Part shown: in pieces, positions 1 through 7,426 of the stretch | Layout of the letters: the number at the start of each line of letters is the position of its first letter | How positions within the stretch are numbered: the first letter of the stretch is position 1 | Origin: Planctomycetota bacterium | GTDB taxonomy: Bacteria; Planctomycetota; JACOTG01; JAJDCM01 | Reading direction: 5' to 3' | Length of the DNA stretch: 35,435 bases | NCBI GenBank assembly: GCA_029260825.1 | Contig: JAJDCM010000417.1 | Coordinates: 1 to 35,435 of the forward strand | Program-made: the position numbers and the translations under genes | Notes under the pieces: model-generated | Seen by the model: the letters and a program-made list of their open reading frames with translations, nothing else | Told to the model about the DNA's origin: nothing | Databases searched by the model: none

Positions 1-73
1 TCCGTCGAGGACAGCCCTTTCGGCCCAACTCTGCGTCGCCGAAAAGCACAAGAATCAACAAATTCGAGTCCAT
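1..73 (-). CDS. possible 5' end of a leftward gene cut by the window edge
   Basis: An ATG at 71-73 on the minus strand follows an AAGGAG motif with a 5-base gap, a good ribosome binding site. The frame stays open for 24 codons to the left edge and begins MDSNLLILVLFGD, a short hydrophobic start. Too little is present to identify a family, and a chance open frame of this length is quite possible. Confidence 0.2.
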   Translation of the reverse strand, partial: MDSNLLILVLFGDAELGRKGCPRR

Positions 74-126
74 TCCGGCTCCTTGATCTGAACCGAAATG
101 ACTTGCCCTCGGCGAAAAGCACTTTA

Positions 127-249
127 TCAACGGGCTGCTAGCTCATCGGGAAGGAATCCGAATGGGCCACGTCCGCCCTTGTATGCAATCCTCCCGTCGC
201 GCCCGATCAGGTATAAGCGATCCGTTTGAGGTTGTTCCACATCCAGCGT
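127..249 (-). pseudogene. C-terminal remnant resembling a deiodinase/redoxin-type protein
   Basis: Reading leftward from 249, 40 codons are open between stop codons at 250-252 and 127-129. They encode TLDVEQPQTDRLYLIG followed by RDGRIAYKGGRGPFGF and LPDELAAR. The 'LYLI-RDGRIAYKGG-GPFGF-PDEL' pattern is what I know from the C-terminus of bacterial proteins of the iodothyronine deiodinase family (PF00837), which have a thioredoxin-like fold of about 200 residues. The upstream catalytic part is missing: the next in-frame codon upstream is a stop, and I could not find the continuation in the other minus-strand frames up to position 346. No start codon with a ribosome binding site is visible. I read it as a decayed 3' end. 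The family assignment is from memory of the motif. Confidence 0.5.
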
Positions 250-260
250 TCAGAAAGAAG

Positions 261-280
261 ATGGTAACGAATGGTAACGA
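261..280 (+). repeat. perfect tandem decamer
   Basis: The decamer ATGGTAACGA is repeated twice head to tail at 261-270 and 271-280, and a related TCGGTATCGA follows at 281-290. It lies between the deiodinase-like remnant and the MscS-type gene. It could be a regulator site for the gene starting at 413 or simply a slippage duplication. Confidence 0.6.
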
Positions 281-412
281 TCGGTATCGACAAACTACGT
301 AAGAAGTTCTTTGAAATCATGAGTTTGACTCCCCATAAATGTAGGGATGGGCTCAATCAAGCTACTTCAGCTGTTTGAAGAAGCGGTGGCTCATCTGGTA
401 GACTGCCCGGCT

Positions 413-2377
413 ATGACGACGAACAACCAATCCAAATATCGTTTCGTGTTGCTTCTGGGGATTGTATTCCTCTTGAGCTCGGTTTCCTTGTCTGCTCAGG
501 GGCCTCAGGAGAGCCAGGGTGGTGAGGGCAAGCCGGTGGAAACCACCGACACAAGGCCGGCGAAGAAAGCCGAGATCCCGGAGGAATTCGAGAGCCCTCA
601 TCGAGCGATGGGCACCTTTGTCGAGGCGATGAGCGTAACCGGTGACGAGAGTTTTGGGGAAGTCGAGCGAGAGAATGCCCGAACTACGGCGATTTCCTGT
701 CTCGATCTTTCCCAGGCGAATTCCGAGCGGGCGTGGACCTTGGCCACGAAGCTTGTCGCGGTGATCCATCGTCTCGGAACCTACGAGCCTTGGTATTTGT
801 GGTGGAAAGGAGAGGCAGAAGCCAGCCAGTCGACCGAGCAGATTTACTTTCCCCACCGTCGCTTTGACCGGATTCTCGCGGACTATCCATCCGTGACCCC
901 CAAGGGCCGAATCCTTCTTCGAAAACAAGCGGACGGACGTTGGCTTTTTTCGGCGGAGACGATGGCGGGGGTCGATGAGCTTTTCCTGAGTATGGAGAGT
1001 TTGCCGGTCCTGGCTGACGTGGATGAGGAACAGCTCGAGACGGGGTTGGGGTTTCGCCGGCATCTGCCCGAGAGCCTCAAGGGAGAAACCTTGCTGAGCC
1101 TGGAGTACTGGCAGTGGTTGGGCCTTCTCCTGGTCATCTTTGCCGGTGTTGTCGTGGACCTTTCTCTGCGATGGGTTTTGCGAGTGATTACACGGTTCAT
1201 CATCTCGCGCCAGGATGCCCGTGCCCGAAAACAGACCATTACGCGAGTCGTGCGCCCCGCGGGTTTGGTGGCGGCGGCAGTTCTCTGGCAATTGCTTCTT
1301 CCATTCCTTGATCTTGGGGATCGAGCCTACACCATCGTGTTTGCGGCGGCACGGGTCTTCAGCGCTCTTGCCGGGACATGGGCTGCTTTTCGTTTCGCGG
1401 ATCTTGTTGGAGAGATCTTCGCCTCGAAGGCGACCCGGTCCGAGACCAAATTCGATGATGTACTCGTTCCCTTGGTTCGAAAGACGATCAAGGTTTTCAT
1501 CATGGCGGCCGGGTTCATCTACTGCGCCGTTGCTCTTCGAATCAACATTCTTCCCATGCTCACCGGGCTTGGAATCGGCGGCCTTGCTTTTGCGTTTGCT
1601 GCCAAAGACACGATCGAGAACTTCTTTGGGTCCATTGCAGTCATTGTTGATCGATCGTTTGAGGTCGGGGACTGGGTGGTGATCAGCGATGTCGAGGGGA
1701 CGGTAGAGAACGTCGGGTTTCGTTCGACTCGAATCCGGACTTTCTACAATTCTCTTGTGACCATCCCGAACGCAAATCTCGTGCGGGCGAATGTGAACAA
1801 CTATGGTAGGCGAAAATATCGGCGCTGGAAGACATCTCTGGGGGTTCAATACGATACGGCCCCCGAGAAGATCATTGCCTTTACCGAGGGAATTCGGGAG
1901 CTCGTTCGAAGTCATCCCTATACCCGGAAAGACTACTTTCAGGTCCGGTTTCACCAGTTCTCAGGATCCAGTCTGGATGTGCTGGTGTATGTCTTTCACG
2001 AGGTGCCGGACTGGTCAACCGAGCTTCGGGAGAGAGAACGGCTGGCCCTGGATATTCTTCGGCTTGCTGATCAACTTGGAGTCAAGTTTGCCTTCCCGAC
2101 CCAGACCCTACACCTTCATCGGGAAGAGCTGGATCCGGATCACGTGCCATCTGAGATTCCCAAGTCGATGACGGAGCGGAGGAGTCTGGTGCGGGGAATT
2201 CGAGCTGCCCAGGGTTTGACCAGGAACCAGGGTTGGCTGAAGGAAAAGCCCGGGCCGGTGCAGTATCAGGGCGGGCCGTCGGTGATTGCTCCCGAAGATG
2301 TTGCGGATCCGGATGCGCACAAGGTTACCGAGGTGCCGGCGGTCGATCCTCCGAGTGACGAAGGACCTCGCAGCTAA
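413..2377 (+). CDS. MscS-family mechanosensitive channel with secreted N-terminal domain
   Basis: Protein of 654 residues in the MscS superfamily, inner-membrane channels that open under membrane tension and release solutes on hypo-osmotic shock. I start it at 413 because the next residues form a signal peptide (MTTNNQSKYRF, a hydrophobic core, then SLSAQG); an earlier in-frame ATG at 347 would bury it. Neither start has a clear ribosome binding site. About 200 mostly hydrophilic residues follow, probably periplasmic. Hydrophobic segments begin near residue 231, and the pore-lining helix (GLGIGGLAFAFAAKDTIENF) lies near 385-410. The MscS beta domain follows with the family pattern VGDWVVISDVEGTVENVGFRSTRIRT and IPNANLV. 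The last 60 or so residues are a Pro-rich hydrophilic tail. The gene converges on the P-loop ATPase gene with about 30 bases between. It is one of two MscS-type genes in the window; the other is at 7427-10717 and has a different N-terminus. Confidence 0.9.
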   Translation: MTTNNQSKYRFVLLLGIVFLLSSVSLSAQGPQESQGGEGKPVETTDTRPAKKAEIPEEFESPHRAMGTFVEAMSVTGDESFGEVERENARTTAISCLDLSQANSERAWTLATKLVAVIHRLGTYEPWYLWWKGEAEASQSTEQIYFPHRRFDRILADYPSVTPKGRILLRKQADGRWLFSAETMAGVDELFLSMESLPVLADVDEEQLETGLGFRRHLPESLKGETLLSLEYWQWLGLLLVIFAGVVVDLSLRWVLRVITRFIISRQDARARKQTITRVVRPAGLVAAAVLWQLLLPFLDLGDRAYTIVFAAARVFSALAGTWAAFRFADLVGEIFASKATRSETKFDDVLVPLVRKTIKVFIMAAGFIYCAVALRINILPMLTGLGIGGLAFAFAAKDTIENFFGSIAVIVDRSFEVGDWVVISDVEGTVENVGFRSTRIRTFYNSLVTIPNANLVRANVNNYGRRKYRRWKTSLGVQYDTAPEKIIAFTEGIRELVRSHPYTRKDYFQVRFHQFSGSSLDVLVYVFHEVPDWSTELRERERLALDILRLADQLGVKFAFPTQTLHLHREELDPDHVPSEIPKSMTERRSLVRGIRAAQGLTRNQGWLKEKPGPVQYQGGPSVIAPEDVADPDAHKVTEVPAVDPPSDEGPRS

Positions 2378-2409
2378 GAGAAAGCGAGCGATTGCCAGGT
2401 CGGTGACAT

Positions 2410-3930
2410 TCAGTCCTCCTCACCGAGGATCGGGTGGATGATCTTGTCCTCACTGCGCACGTTGAGGCGCTTGAAAAACATGGGGTGGATGGCGCATTCA
2501 TCGTCCGACTGGATCGCGAGGCGATCTCTCGATGAGTATTCGAATGCCACCGAGTAGTGAGGGCCGTTTTGTGATTCGACCCGGCCAATGATTCCAAGCT
2601 GAGCGACGAGGGTACGGAAATTGATCGGTGAGTAGTTTCCGGGCCACAGCGACGCGGTCTTTGGCGCGGTCTTGTCCAGCTGGTTTGCCTTGAAGACGGG
2701 AGAGAGCCCCTTCAGTGCGTTGACGATGAGGCTTGCCTGAGGATAGACCGAGCTATAAGAGTTGATGACCTCGTTGGCCAGCTCGAGTTCGGCTCGCTCG
2801 ACTGCCTCGGTAACCGCACTACCATCGAAGACGGGGAAGGTCCCGTGAATCATGGCTCGGGTCGCGATGTGATTACAGAGCACGATGATCTGCCTCGGCC
2901 TGAGGTGGGTGTGGCGCAGGACGTAGGAGAAAGTCGGCTCCATGAGTCCGCAGCGGTTCTTGACTTCTTCGCCAAAGTAGGGCGCCCACATCTTGCGATG
3001 AACGTCCTGATGATCCCGCCAGTGGATTGTCTCGGAGGATTCCGGGAGCAGGCTTTCGGTTTCGGAGAGGTACCGGTGGAATCGCCAGCAGATCAGTCGA
3101 AGAAGGTCCTTGCTTCGCCAGGTGAGGAAAATGGGGTCTTTGGCGTACTTGAGAGGGTTTGTGATCACGCTTTCGACCAGATGAGGATAGACCTCGCCGG
3201 CGAGAAATACTTTGATGTGAATCCCCTGATGAGCGAAACGCCGGTTAAATTTTGCGGCGCTCTGCACCAGGGCAGCCGTTACTTGCATCATCTGCTCGTT
3301 TTCGATCTCGTACTGTTCCAGGGAGTCAACGGCGATGATGAGTGGGGTGGTGCGGGCGGCCTCGACGGCGGCCGCCTTGCCTTGCTCGAAGACGGGGTCG
3401 TGAAGAATTTCCTGCAGGCCGGTGGCGATGTCGGACCCGTCGATGTTGAGGCACTTCTTCAGGACGCCGTCGAGGACTTTGAAAACGAAGCGGGTAATTG
3501 GCCCGCGATCCTCCGTGAACAGGCAAGCTCTGGCAATGTTGCGGTCGCGGTCGGCGAGTTCCCTAAAAGCGATCGACCAGAGGATCACGTCCCACATCTG
3601 GGCGATGTTGTGGACATGGAGCGCGTTGGAAAGTCCCGGCTGCTGTCCAAGACTACGCATGATCTTCTCAAAGACCTCTGGCTCGTCAACATCAACACTT
3701 CGGCAGTCAGGAAAGCGTGTCTGAAAGCTGAAGTACTGGGAGAGAGCCGTTTTGCCCGATCCTCTCCGTCCAATCACCAGATAGGTCCGAGGATCAAGAG
3801 CGGAAGAGTTGAAGGCGGTCTCGGAAAAGAAGTAATCGCAGTAATGGTCCTGCAGTCGTTCGACTTCGGTTTCGCAGTCGGCGTCTCCAAAGGGTCGCGA
3901 GGCAAGATGCGGAGATGCGTTCAAGTCCAT
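2410..3930 (-). CDS. P-loop ATPase, Sll1717-like
   Basis: Protein of 506 residues. A Walker A motif GRRGSGKT lies at residues 54-61 and a Walker B-like strand LIIAVDSLE at 197-205. Further on are VFLAGEVYPHL, an RSKDLLRLICWRFHRYL segment and an arginine-containing RPRQIIVLCNHI helix, in the order seen in KAP/STAND-like ATPases. The C-terminal part looks like a winged helix and ends with an IHPMFFKRLNV motif. This layout matches what I know of the Sll1717 family of P-loop ATPases, often annotated without function and sometimes found near defence genes. I start it at 3930, where 'GGAAAGGAA' lies about 10 bases upstream; the open frame runs further upstream but there encodes a Pro/Ser-rich artefact of a pyrimidine-rich tract. 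No signal peptide or membrane segment is seen, so it is cytoplasmic. No effector gene is adjacent. Confidence 0.7.
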   Translation of the reverse strand: MDLNASPHLASRPFGDADCETEVERLQDHYCDYFFSETAFNSSALDPRTYLVIGRRGSGKTALSQYFSFQTRFPDCRSVDVDEPEVFEKIMRSLGQQPGLSNALHVHNIAQMWDVILWSIAFRELADRDRNIARACLFTEDRGPITRFVFKVLDGVLKKCLNIDGSDIATGLQEILHDPVFEQGKAAAVEAARTTPLIIAVDSLEQYEIENEQMMQVTAALVQSAAKFNRRFAHQGIHIKVFLAGEVYPHLVESVITNPLKYAKDPIFLTWRSKDLLRLICWRFHRYLSETESLLPESSETIHWRDHQDVHRKMWAPYFGEEVKNRCGLMEPTFSYVLRHTHLRPRQIIVLCNHIATRAMIHGTFPVFDGSAVTEAVERAELELANEVINSYSSVYPQASLIVNALKGLSPVFKANQLDKTAPKTASLWPGNYSPINFRTLVAQLGIIGRVESQNGPHYSVAFEYSSRDRLAIQSDDECAIHPMFFKRLNVRSEDKIIHPILGEED

Positions 3931-4192
3931 CGGAGGTTCCTTTCCGGACGCAAGGCAAGGTGGTTGGCGTGGGGCATGGAGTGCCAATAGTAACGATCGG
4001 CAGAAAGGAGGGATGGGCTTGATGGGAAGAACGGGAGAGGGGGAAAAGGGGGAGACAGGAAGAGAGAAAGCTGAAGGAGCGTAGGGGATTGGTGAGAAGT
4101 TGGTGCTCTTTTGGTTTCCTCGGGGCGATGGGAATTCTCTCCACCACCGCCCCGGGGACACGGAGCTTCGGATGTTGCCATCCTGGATGCCT

Positions 4193-6367
4193 CTATTCCA
4201 CCAGAAGCAGCATCTCCTTCACGTCGGACTCAACGACCATCTCCCGTGAACAAATGTAGTGAGCGAGTTGAATCCGCTCTCCCACGTGAGCGCCTCCGAA
4301 GGCATTGGGGATTGAATATTGAGCCGTTCGACTGACGGTGGTGTTTCCAGGTAAACTGAAGTTGCGGGTGCTCAGCTGACGGACCTGCCGCCGGGCCGGG
4401 TCGTCGGGGTTGAGAATGGCGTAGATGGCAAGGGTTCCGCGGAACCGGTTCGGTGTTGTATTCGAGACCTCGATGGTCACCGGGAACGTCTCCCCGGGTC
4501 GAACTTCGAGCACTTCTTCCGGATCGAGATCATCGGTGATCGTGACCTCCGGAGGAGTGAACTGGAAGCAGAGCTGGTCGATGGCCGCCGAATCTCTGGA
4601 GCTTCCAAAGTCCGCGCGCAACGACAGGATTCGCAGGCGGGAAAGACGACTGCCCACCCCGAGGAGAAACTGGCTCGCCGAAGGGTTGTTCGTGGTGGTC
4701 GTGGTGTCGAGAACGTTCCCGGTTGCTCCCGGGCCATCGTAACCGGTTAACCTTGCCACGGAGTCTTCGACGTCGAGGAAGAAGAGTTCGGCCAGAACCA
4801 CGGGCCGGGGCAAGTGGACCACAGGATCAACGAAGTCGGCGATGATCGATCCGTAGTCGGATCCACCTTGATTTCCCGGGTTTGCAAGGGTTGTGATGTA
4901 GTTGGGGGGAGTTGACGGGACGAGATCGTCGGTGTCGCTCCCGAATGGACCGGTCCGGTTCGTATAGACGCCCATGGCTCCGTTGACCCCGGAAACTCCC
5001 GCGAGGTGAACTCCCTTATCCTGAAGGACGGTGCCGGAAAGATCGGTCCCCTGGGGGATATCGGCATTGCTTGCATCCCGATCAAAATTTACGATCTGGG
5101 GATCACCCGCGGCGGATTCGCTACAGCCCGAGATTTCCAAGGTGAGAGGGCATAGGGTCTGGCTCGTGCGAACAACCGCGACGAAGTTGAGAACAAATCG
5201 ACCCACCTGTGAATTCACCGGCCTCCAGCGAAAGACGCTTGAAACGGGCTGGCCTGGAAGGCTGTTGATCGGAAGCTGGGGAGTCATGGTGGCGCCGGGC
5301 GGAAGACCGACCGCGTTCAAAGTGACGATGTCCTCCGGGTCAGGATCCTGAGAGACTACCGTGAAGGTGATCTCTTCGGACGTTATGCCGAAGAGAGTCT
5401 GGTCGCAGGGTGTGGGCGGCAAGAAGATGGGAGGGTCTCCGCTTCCGGCCAGGAGCAGGAAGAAGTCGATCGGAACCTTGCTTTTGGGATTTCCGCTGGC
5501 GTCAAGATCTTCCATCATGACCTGGGTCGAATAAACGGTTCTTGGGCAAGTCGGCTCGAACGAGGTCCGGGCGCCTTTCGTATCCCAGGTGAAAAGACCA
5601 CTGGGGCTTACCGACACTCGATTGGGGGCGCCGGACATCGGGTCGCCCGGTTGAAGGAACGAACCGTCCACCGAAGCCTCGAAACGGTTTGACAACCGGA
5701 ACCGGATCGGATCTCCGTCAGCGTCCTGGGCCGGAATCTGGAAGCTGCATAGGTCGTCTCTGCGACAGCCAATGATGGGTACGAGCGTCGACGTTGGCGG
5801 GGTGTTTCGAGTGCCGTCGATGCCACCGACATTCACGACCGTTTCCAGTTTGTACGGAAGTGTGGGGTTGTTGATGTGACGGTTGCCAGGGACCGTGCCG
5901 CTACCCGCCCTATCGCAGGAAGCCAGCCGACAGCACGAGGAAGTTTGGGCATCGAAATTCCCTTGAGTCGGATACTGATGCCGGATTGTGGAGAGACCAG
6001 GATCGGTATGCAGGACACCGAAGATGAAATTCTGGCGGATGTCGATGGCGGTGACCCGGACATGAAGAACCGGAGTCGGTCCTGACCCGTCACCGAAGAA
6101 GAATCGCGTTTCTCCGATTGTTTCTTCGACCGAGTCCCCGACATCGGGAAAGCCGTCGGGATGGCTACCTGAATAGGCGTCGCGCCTGAGCGCCACGGTG
6201 ACCGTAAATGCGATGGTCCTTGGGGCAATATCAGGACGGGGGCGCCAGGTGAGTAGCCCGTATCGAAAATGTGTTGCCGATCCCGAGGACGGAAGAAGCA
6301 TGACGAACAGCATGGCGGTGATCAGGCCGCGAAGAAAAACGGATGGTTTGATCGTTGAGGGTTGCAT
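4193..6367 (-). CDS. large secreted protein with cadherin/Ig-like domains
   Basis: Protein of 724 residues with a signal peptide (residues 1-31, ending SSGSA). The mature N-terminus begins THFRYGLLTWRPR, which resembles an N-terminal domain of extracellular proteins that start HFR(Y/G)G-x-(I/L)-x-W-x-P. A Cys-containing stretch follows (SSCCRLASC). Next comes a cadherin-like segment with a DADGDPIRFRL calcium-site-like motif and SPSGLFTWDT. A second Ig-like unit has the He_PIG pattern DPDPEDIVTLNAVGLPPGAT. A jelly-roll-like module then starts at PQIVNFDRDASNADIPQGT and includes VARLTGYDGPG, and the last domain of about 100 residues is Ig-like (VRPGETFPVTIEVSNT). There is no membrane anchor or sorting signal at the C-terminus. 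The start is supported by GAGGAGGT 5 bases upstream. Probably a surface or secreted adhesion or carbohydrate-associated protein; the exact role is unknown. Confidence 0.8.
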   Translation of the reverse strand: MQPSTIKPSVFLRGLITAMLFVMLLPSSGSATHFRYGLLTWRPRPDIAPRTIAFTVTVALRRDAYSGSHPDGFPDVGDSVEETIGETRFFFGDGSGPTPVLHVRVTAIDIRQNFIFGVLHTDPGLSTIRHQYPTQGNFDAQTSSCCRLASCDRAGSGTVPGNRHINNPTLPYKLETVVNVGGIDGTRNTPPTSTLVPIIGCRRDDLCSFQIPAQDADGDPIRFRLSNRFEASVDGSFLQPGDPMSGAPNRVSVSPSGLFTWDTKGARTSFEPTCPRTVYSTQVMMEDLDASGNPKSKVPIDFFLLLAGSGDPPIFLPPTPCDQTLFGITSEEITFTVVSQDPDPEDIVTLNAVGLPPGATMTPQLPINSLPGQPVSSVFRWRPVNSQVGRFVLNFVAVVRTSQTLCPLTLEISGCSESAAGDPQIVNFDRDASNADIPQGTDLSGTVLQDKGVHLAGVSGVNGAMGVYTNRTGPFGSDTDDLVPSTPPNYITTLANPGNQGGSDYGSIIADFVDPVVHLPRPVVLAELFFLDVEDSVARLTGYDGPGATGNVLDTTTTTNNPSASQFLLGVGSRLSRLRILSLRADFGSSRDSAAIDQLCFQFTPPEVTITDDLDPEEVLEVRPGETFPVTIEVSNTTPNRFRGTLAIYAILNPDDPARRQVRQLSTRNFSLPGNTTVSRTAQYSIPNAFGGAHVGERIQLAHYICSREMVVESDVKEMLLLVE

Positions 6368-6697
6368 GAGTTACCTCCTCGTTTGGACTATTCTGGCCAA
6401 GCGTATCCCCAAGCCTCTCGAAGTCACGAGGGCTGTCCGCATTGTACGCCTCGCGATCTGGCCAGGTCAACAACCGCCTTGGTTGGAGGTTGGTGTGATT
6501 TTGTGCTAGAATAATAGCGCATATTCGTTCTTGACCCGATTTTATCGTTGATAAGGTCAAAAAGCACTTGATCGACGGCTGCTGTAGCGGAGAAAGATTG
6601 TGGTTGATCTGCAAGGTCGGGGGATCGACGACCAGCTTCTCCTTCCTTCCCGGAGATGGAGACGGCAATTCTCTGATCGCGAGCCTGACGAGTCCGA
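6368..6697. other. 330-base intergenic region
   Basis: This lies between the 3' end of the RluA-type gene and the 5' end of the secreted Ig-like gene, both leftward. It holds the promoter at 6441-6470 and the strong ribosome binding site before 6367. The part from 6500 to 6580 is AT-rich. I see no convincing small gene and no hairpin with a T-run to end the RluA transcript. Confidence 0.6.
6441..6470 (-). promoter_or_regulatory. sigma-70-like promoter for the secreted Ig-like protein
   Basis: On the minus strand TTGACC (6465-6470) is separated by 18 bases from TACAAT (6441-6446), each matching five of six consensus bases. Transcription would begin near 6434 and give a leader of about 67 bases before the start codon at 6367. 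Confidence 0.55.
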
Positions 6698-7390
6698 TTA
6701 CACCCAGTACCGGGCAAAGAGCGGGGGGACCCGAGTTTCGAAGAAACACGGTTTTCCTCGGTGAGGATGTTCGAAGGCGATCGATTTCGCATGAAGTGCG
6801 AGGCGTCGGTCGCCGGAACGTTTCCCCCCGTATTTCTCGTCGCCGACGATGGGCAAGTTGTGTTCGGACAGGTGCACCCGGATCTGATGTTTGCGCCCCG
6901 TCAACAAGTTAATGTCAAGGAGCGAGACGCCCTGGGAATGCCCAAGGAGTGTGTACTCCGTATGGGCAAGCTTACCCCGCTCCGTGTCGGTCGTCGACTT
7001 CACCTTGTGAACGCCGTTTTCGACGAGGTAGGAAGTAAACCTTCCTTCCGCTTCAGGGGGAGTCCCCTGAACAAGGGCCAGGTAGTGCTTTTCGACCCGG
7101 CCCCATTGAGCTTGCAGGGCGCTTTGTGCCTCCATTGAACGGGCAAAAAGAAGGATGCCGGATACCTCTCGATCAAGTCTATGGACGATGAATACCCGTT
7201 CATGGGATTTTGGGTTCCCTTTTCGCACATAGTCCGTCAGGCGGTAGTAGGCAGTTCTTACCTTCTCTCGATCCGTTGCCATGGTGAGGAGCCCGGGAGC
7301 TTTGTCCGCGACGATGATGTCTCGGTCTTCATGGAGGATATCCAATCCACCCGGCTGGTGTCGTTTTCGAGTTTTCTTCTTTTCCGGCAT
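6698..7390 (-). CDS. RluA-family RNA pseudouridine synthase
   Basis: Protein of 230 residues that isomerises specific uridines in rRNA or tRNA to pseudouridine. The catalytic motif VHRLDREVSGILLFA is present, with the catalytic aspartate at residue 73. Other family blocks are ILHEDRDIIVADKAPGLL near the N-terminus, the LLTGRKHQIRVHL block, and the closing GDEKYGG and LALHAKSIAFEHP. There is no S4 domain at the N-terminus, so it resembles RluA/TruC-type enzymes rather than RluC/RluD, and the length is close to E. coli RluA. The target base cannot be told from sequence. The gene begins 36 bases after the end of the MscK-like gene on the same strand and is probably co-transcribed with it. The ribosome binding site is weak (AAGAG). 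Confidence 0.92.
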   Translation of the reverse strand: MPEKKKTRKRHQPGGLDILHEDRDIIVADKAPGLLTMATDREKVRTAYYRLTDYVRKGNPKSHERVFIVHRLDREVSGILLFARSMEAQSALQAQWGRVEKHYLALVQGTPPEAEGRFTSYLVENGVHKVKSTTDTERGKLAHTEYTLLGHSQGVSLLDINLLTGRKHQIRVHLSEHNLPIVGDEKYGGKRSGDRRLALHAKSIAFEHPHRGKPCFFETRVPPLFARYWV

Positions 7391-7426
7391 GGGAATCTCT
7401 TCAATGTTGTTTCTGGAGTGTTCTTG

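Noticed and set aside
384-416. tRNA-like string GGCTCATCTGGTAGACTG
   Set aside because: It resembles a D-arm by chance, but there is no anticodon stem, T-arm or acceptor stem around it.
362-1954. 530-codon open frame on the minus strand
   Set aside because: Lies fully opposite the MscS-type gene, which has clear family motifs. The product has no recognisable domain and is a by-product of codon bias.
2845-3990. 381-codon open frame on the plus strand
   Set aside because: Opposite the P-loop ATPase gene with its Walker motifs; no domain or ribosome binding site.
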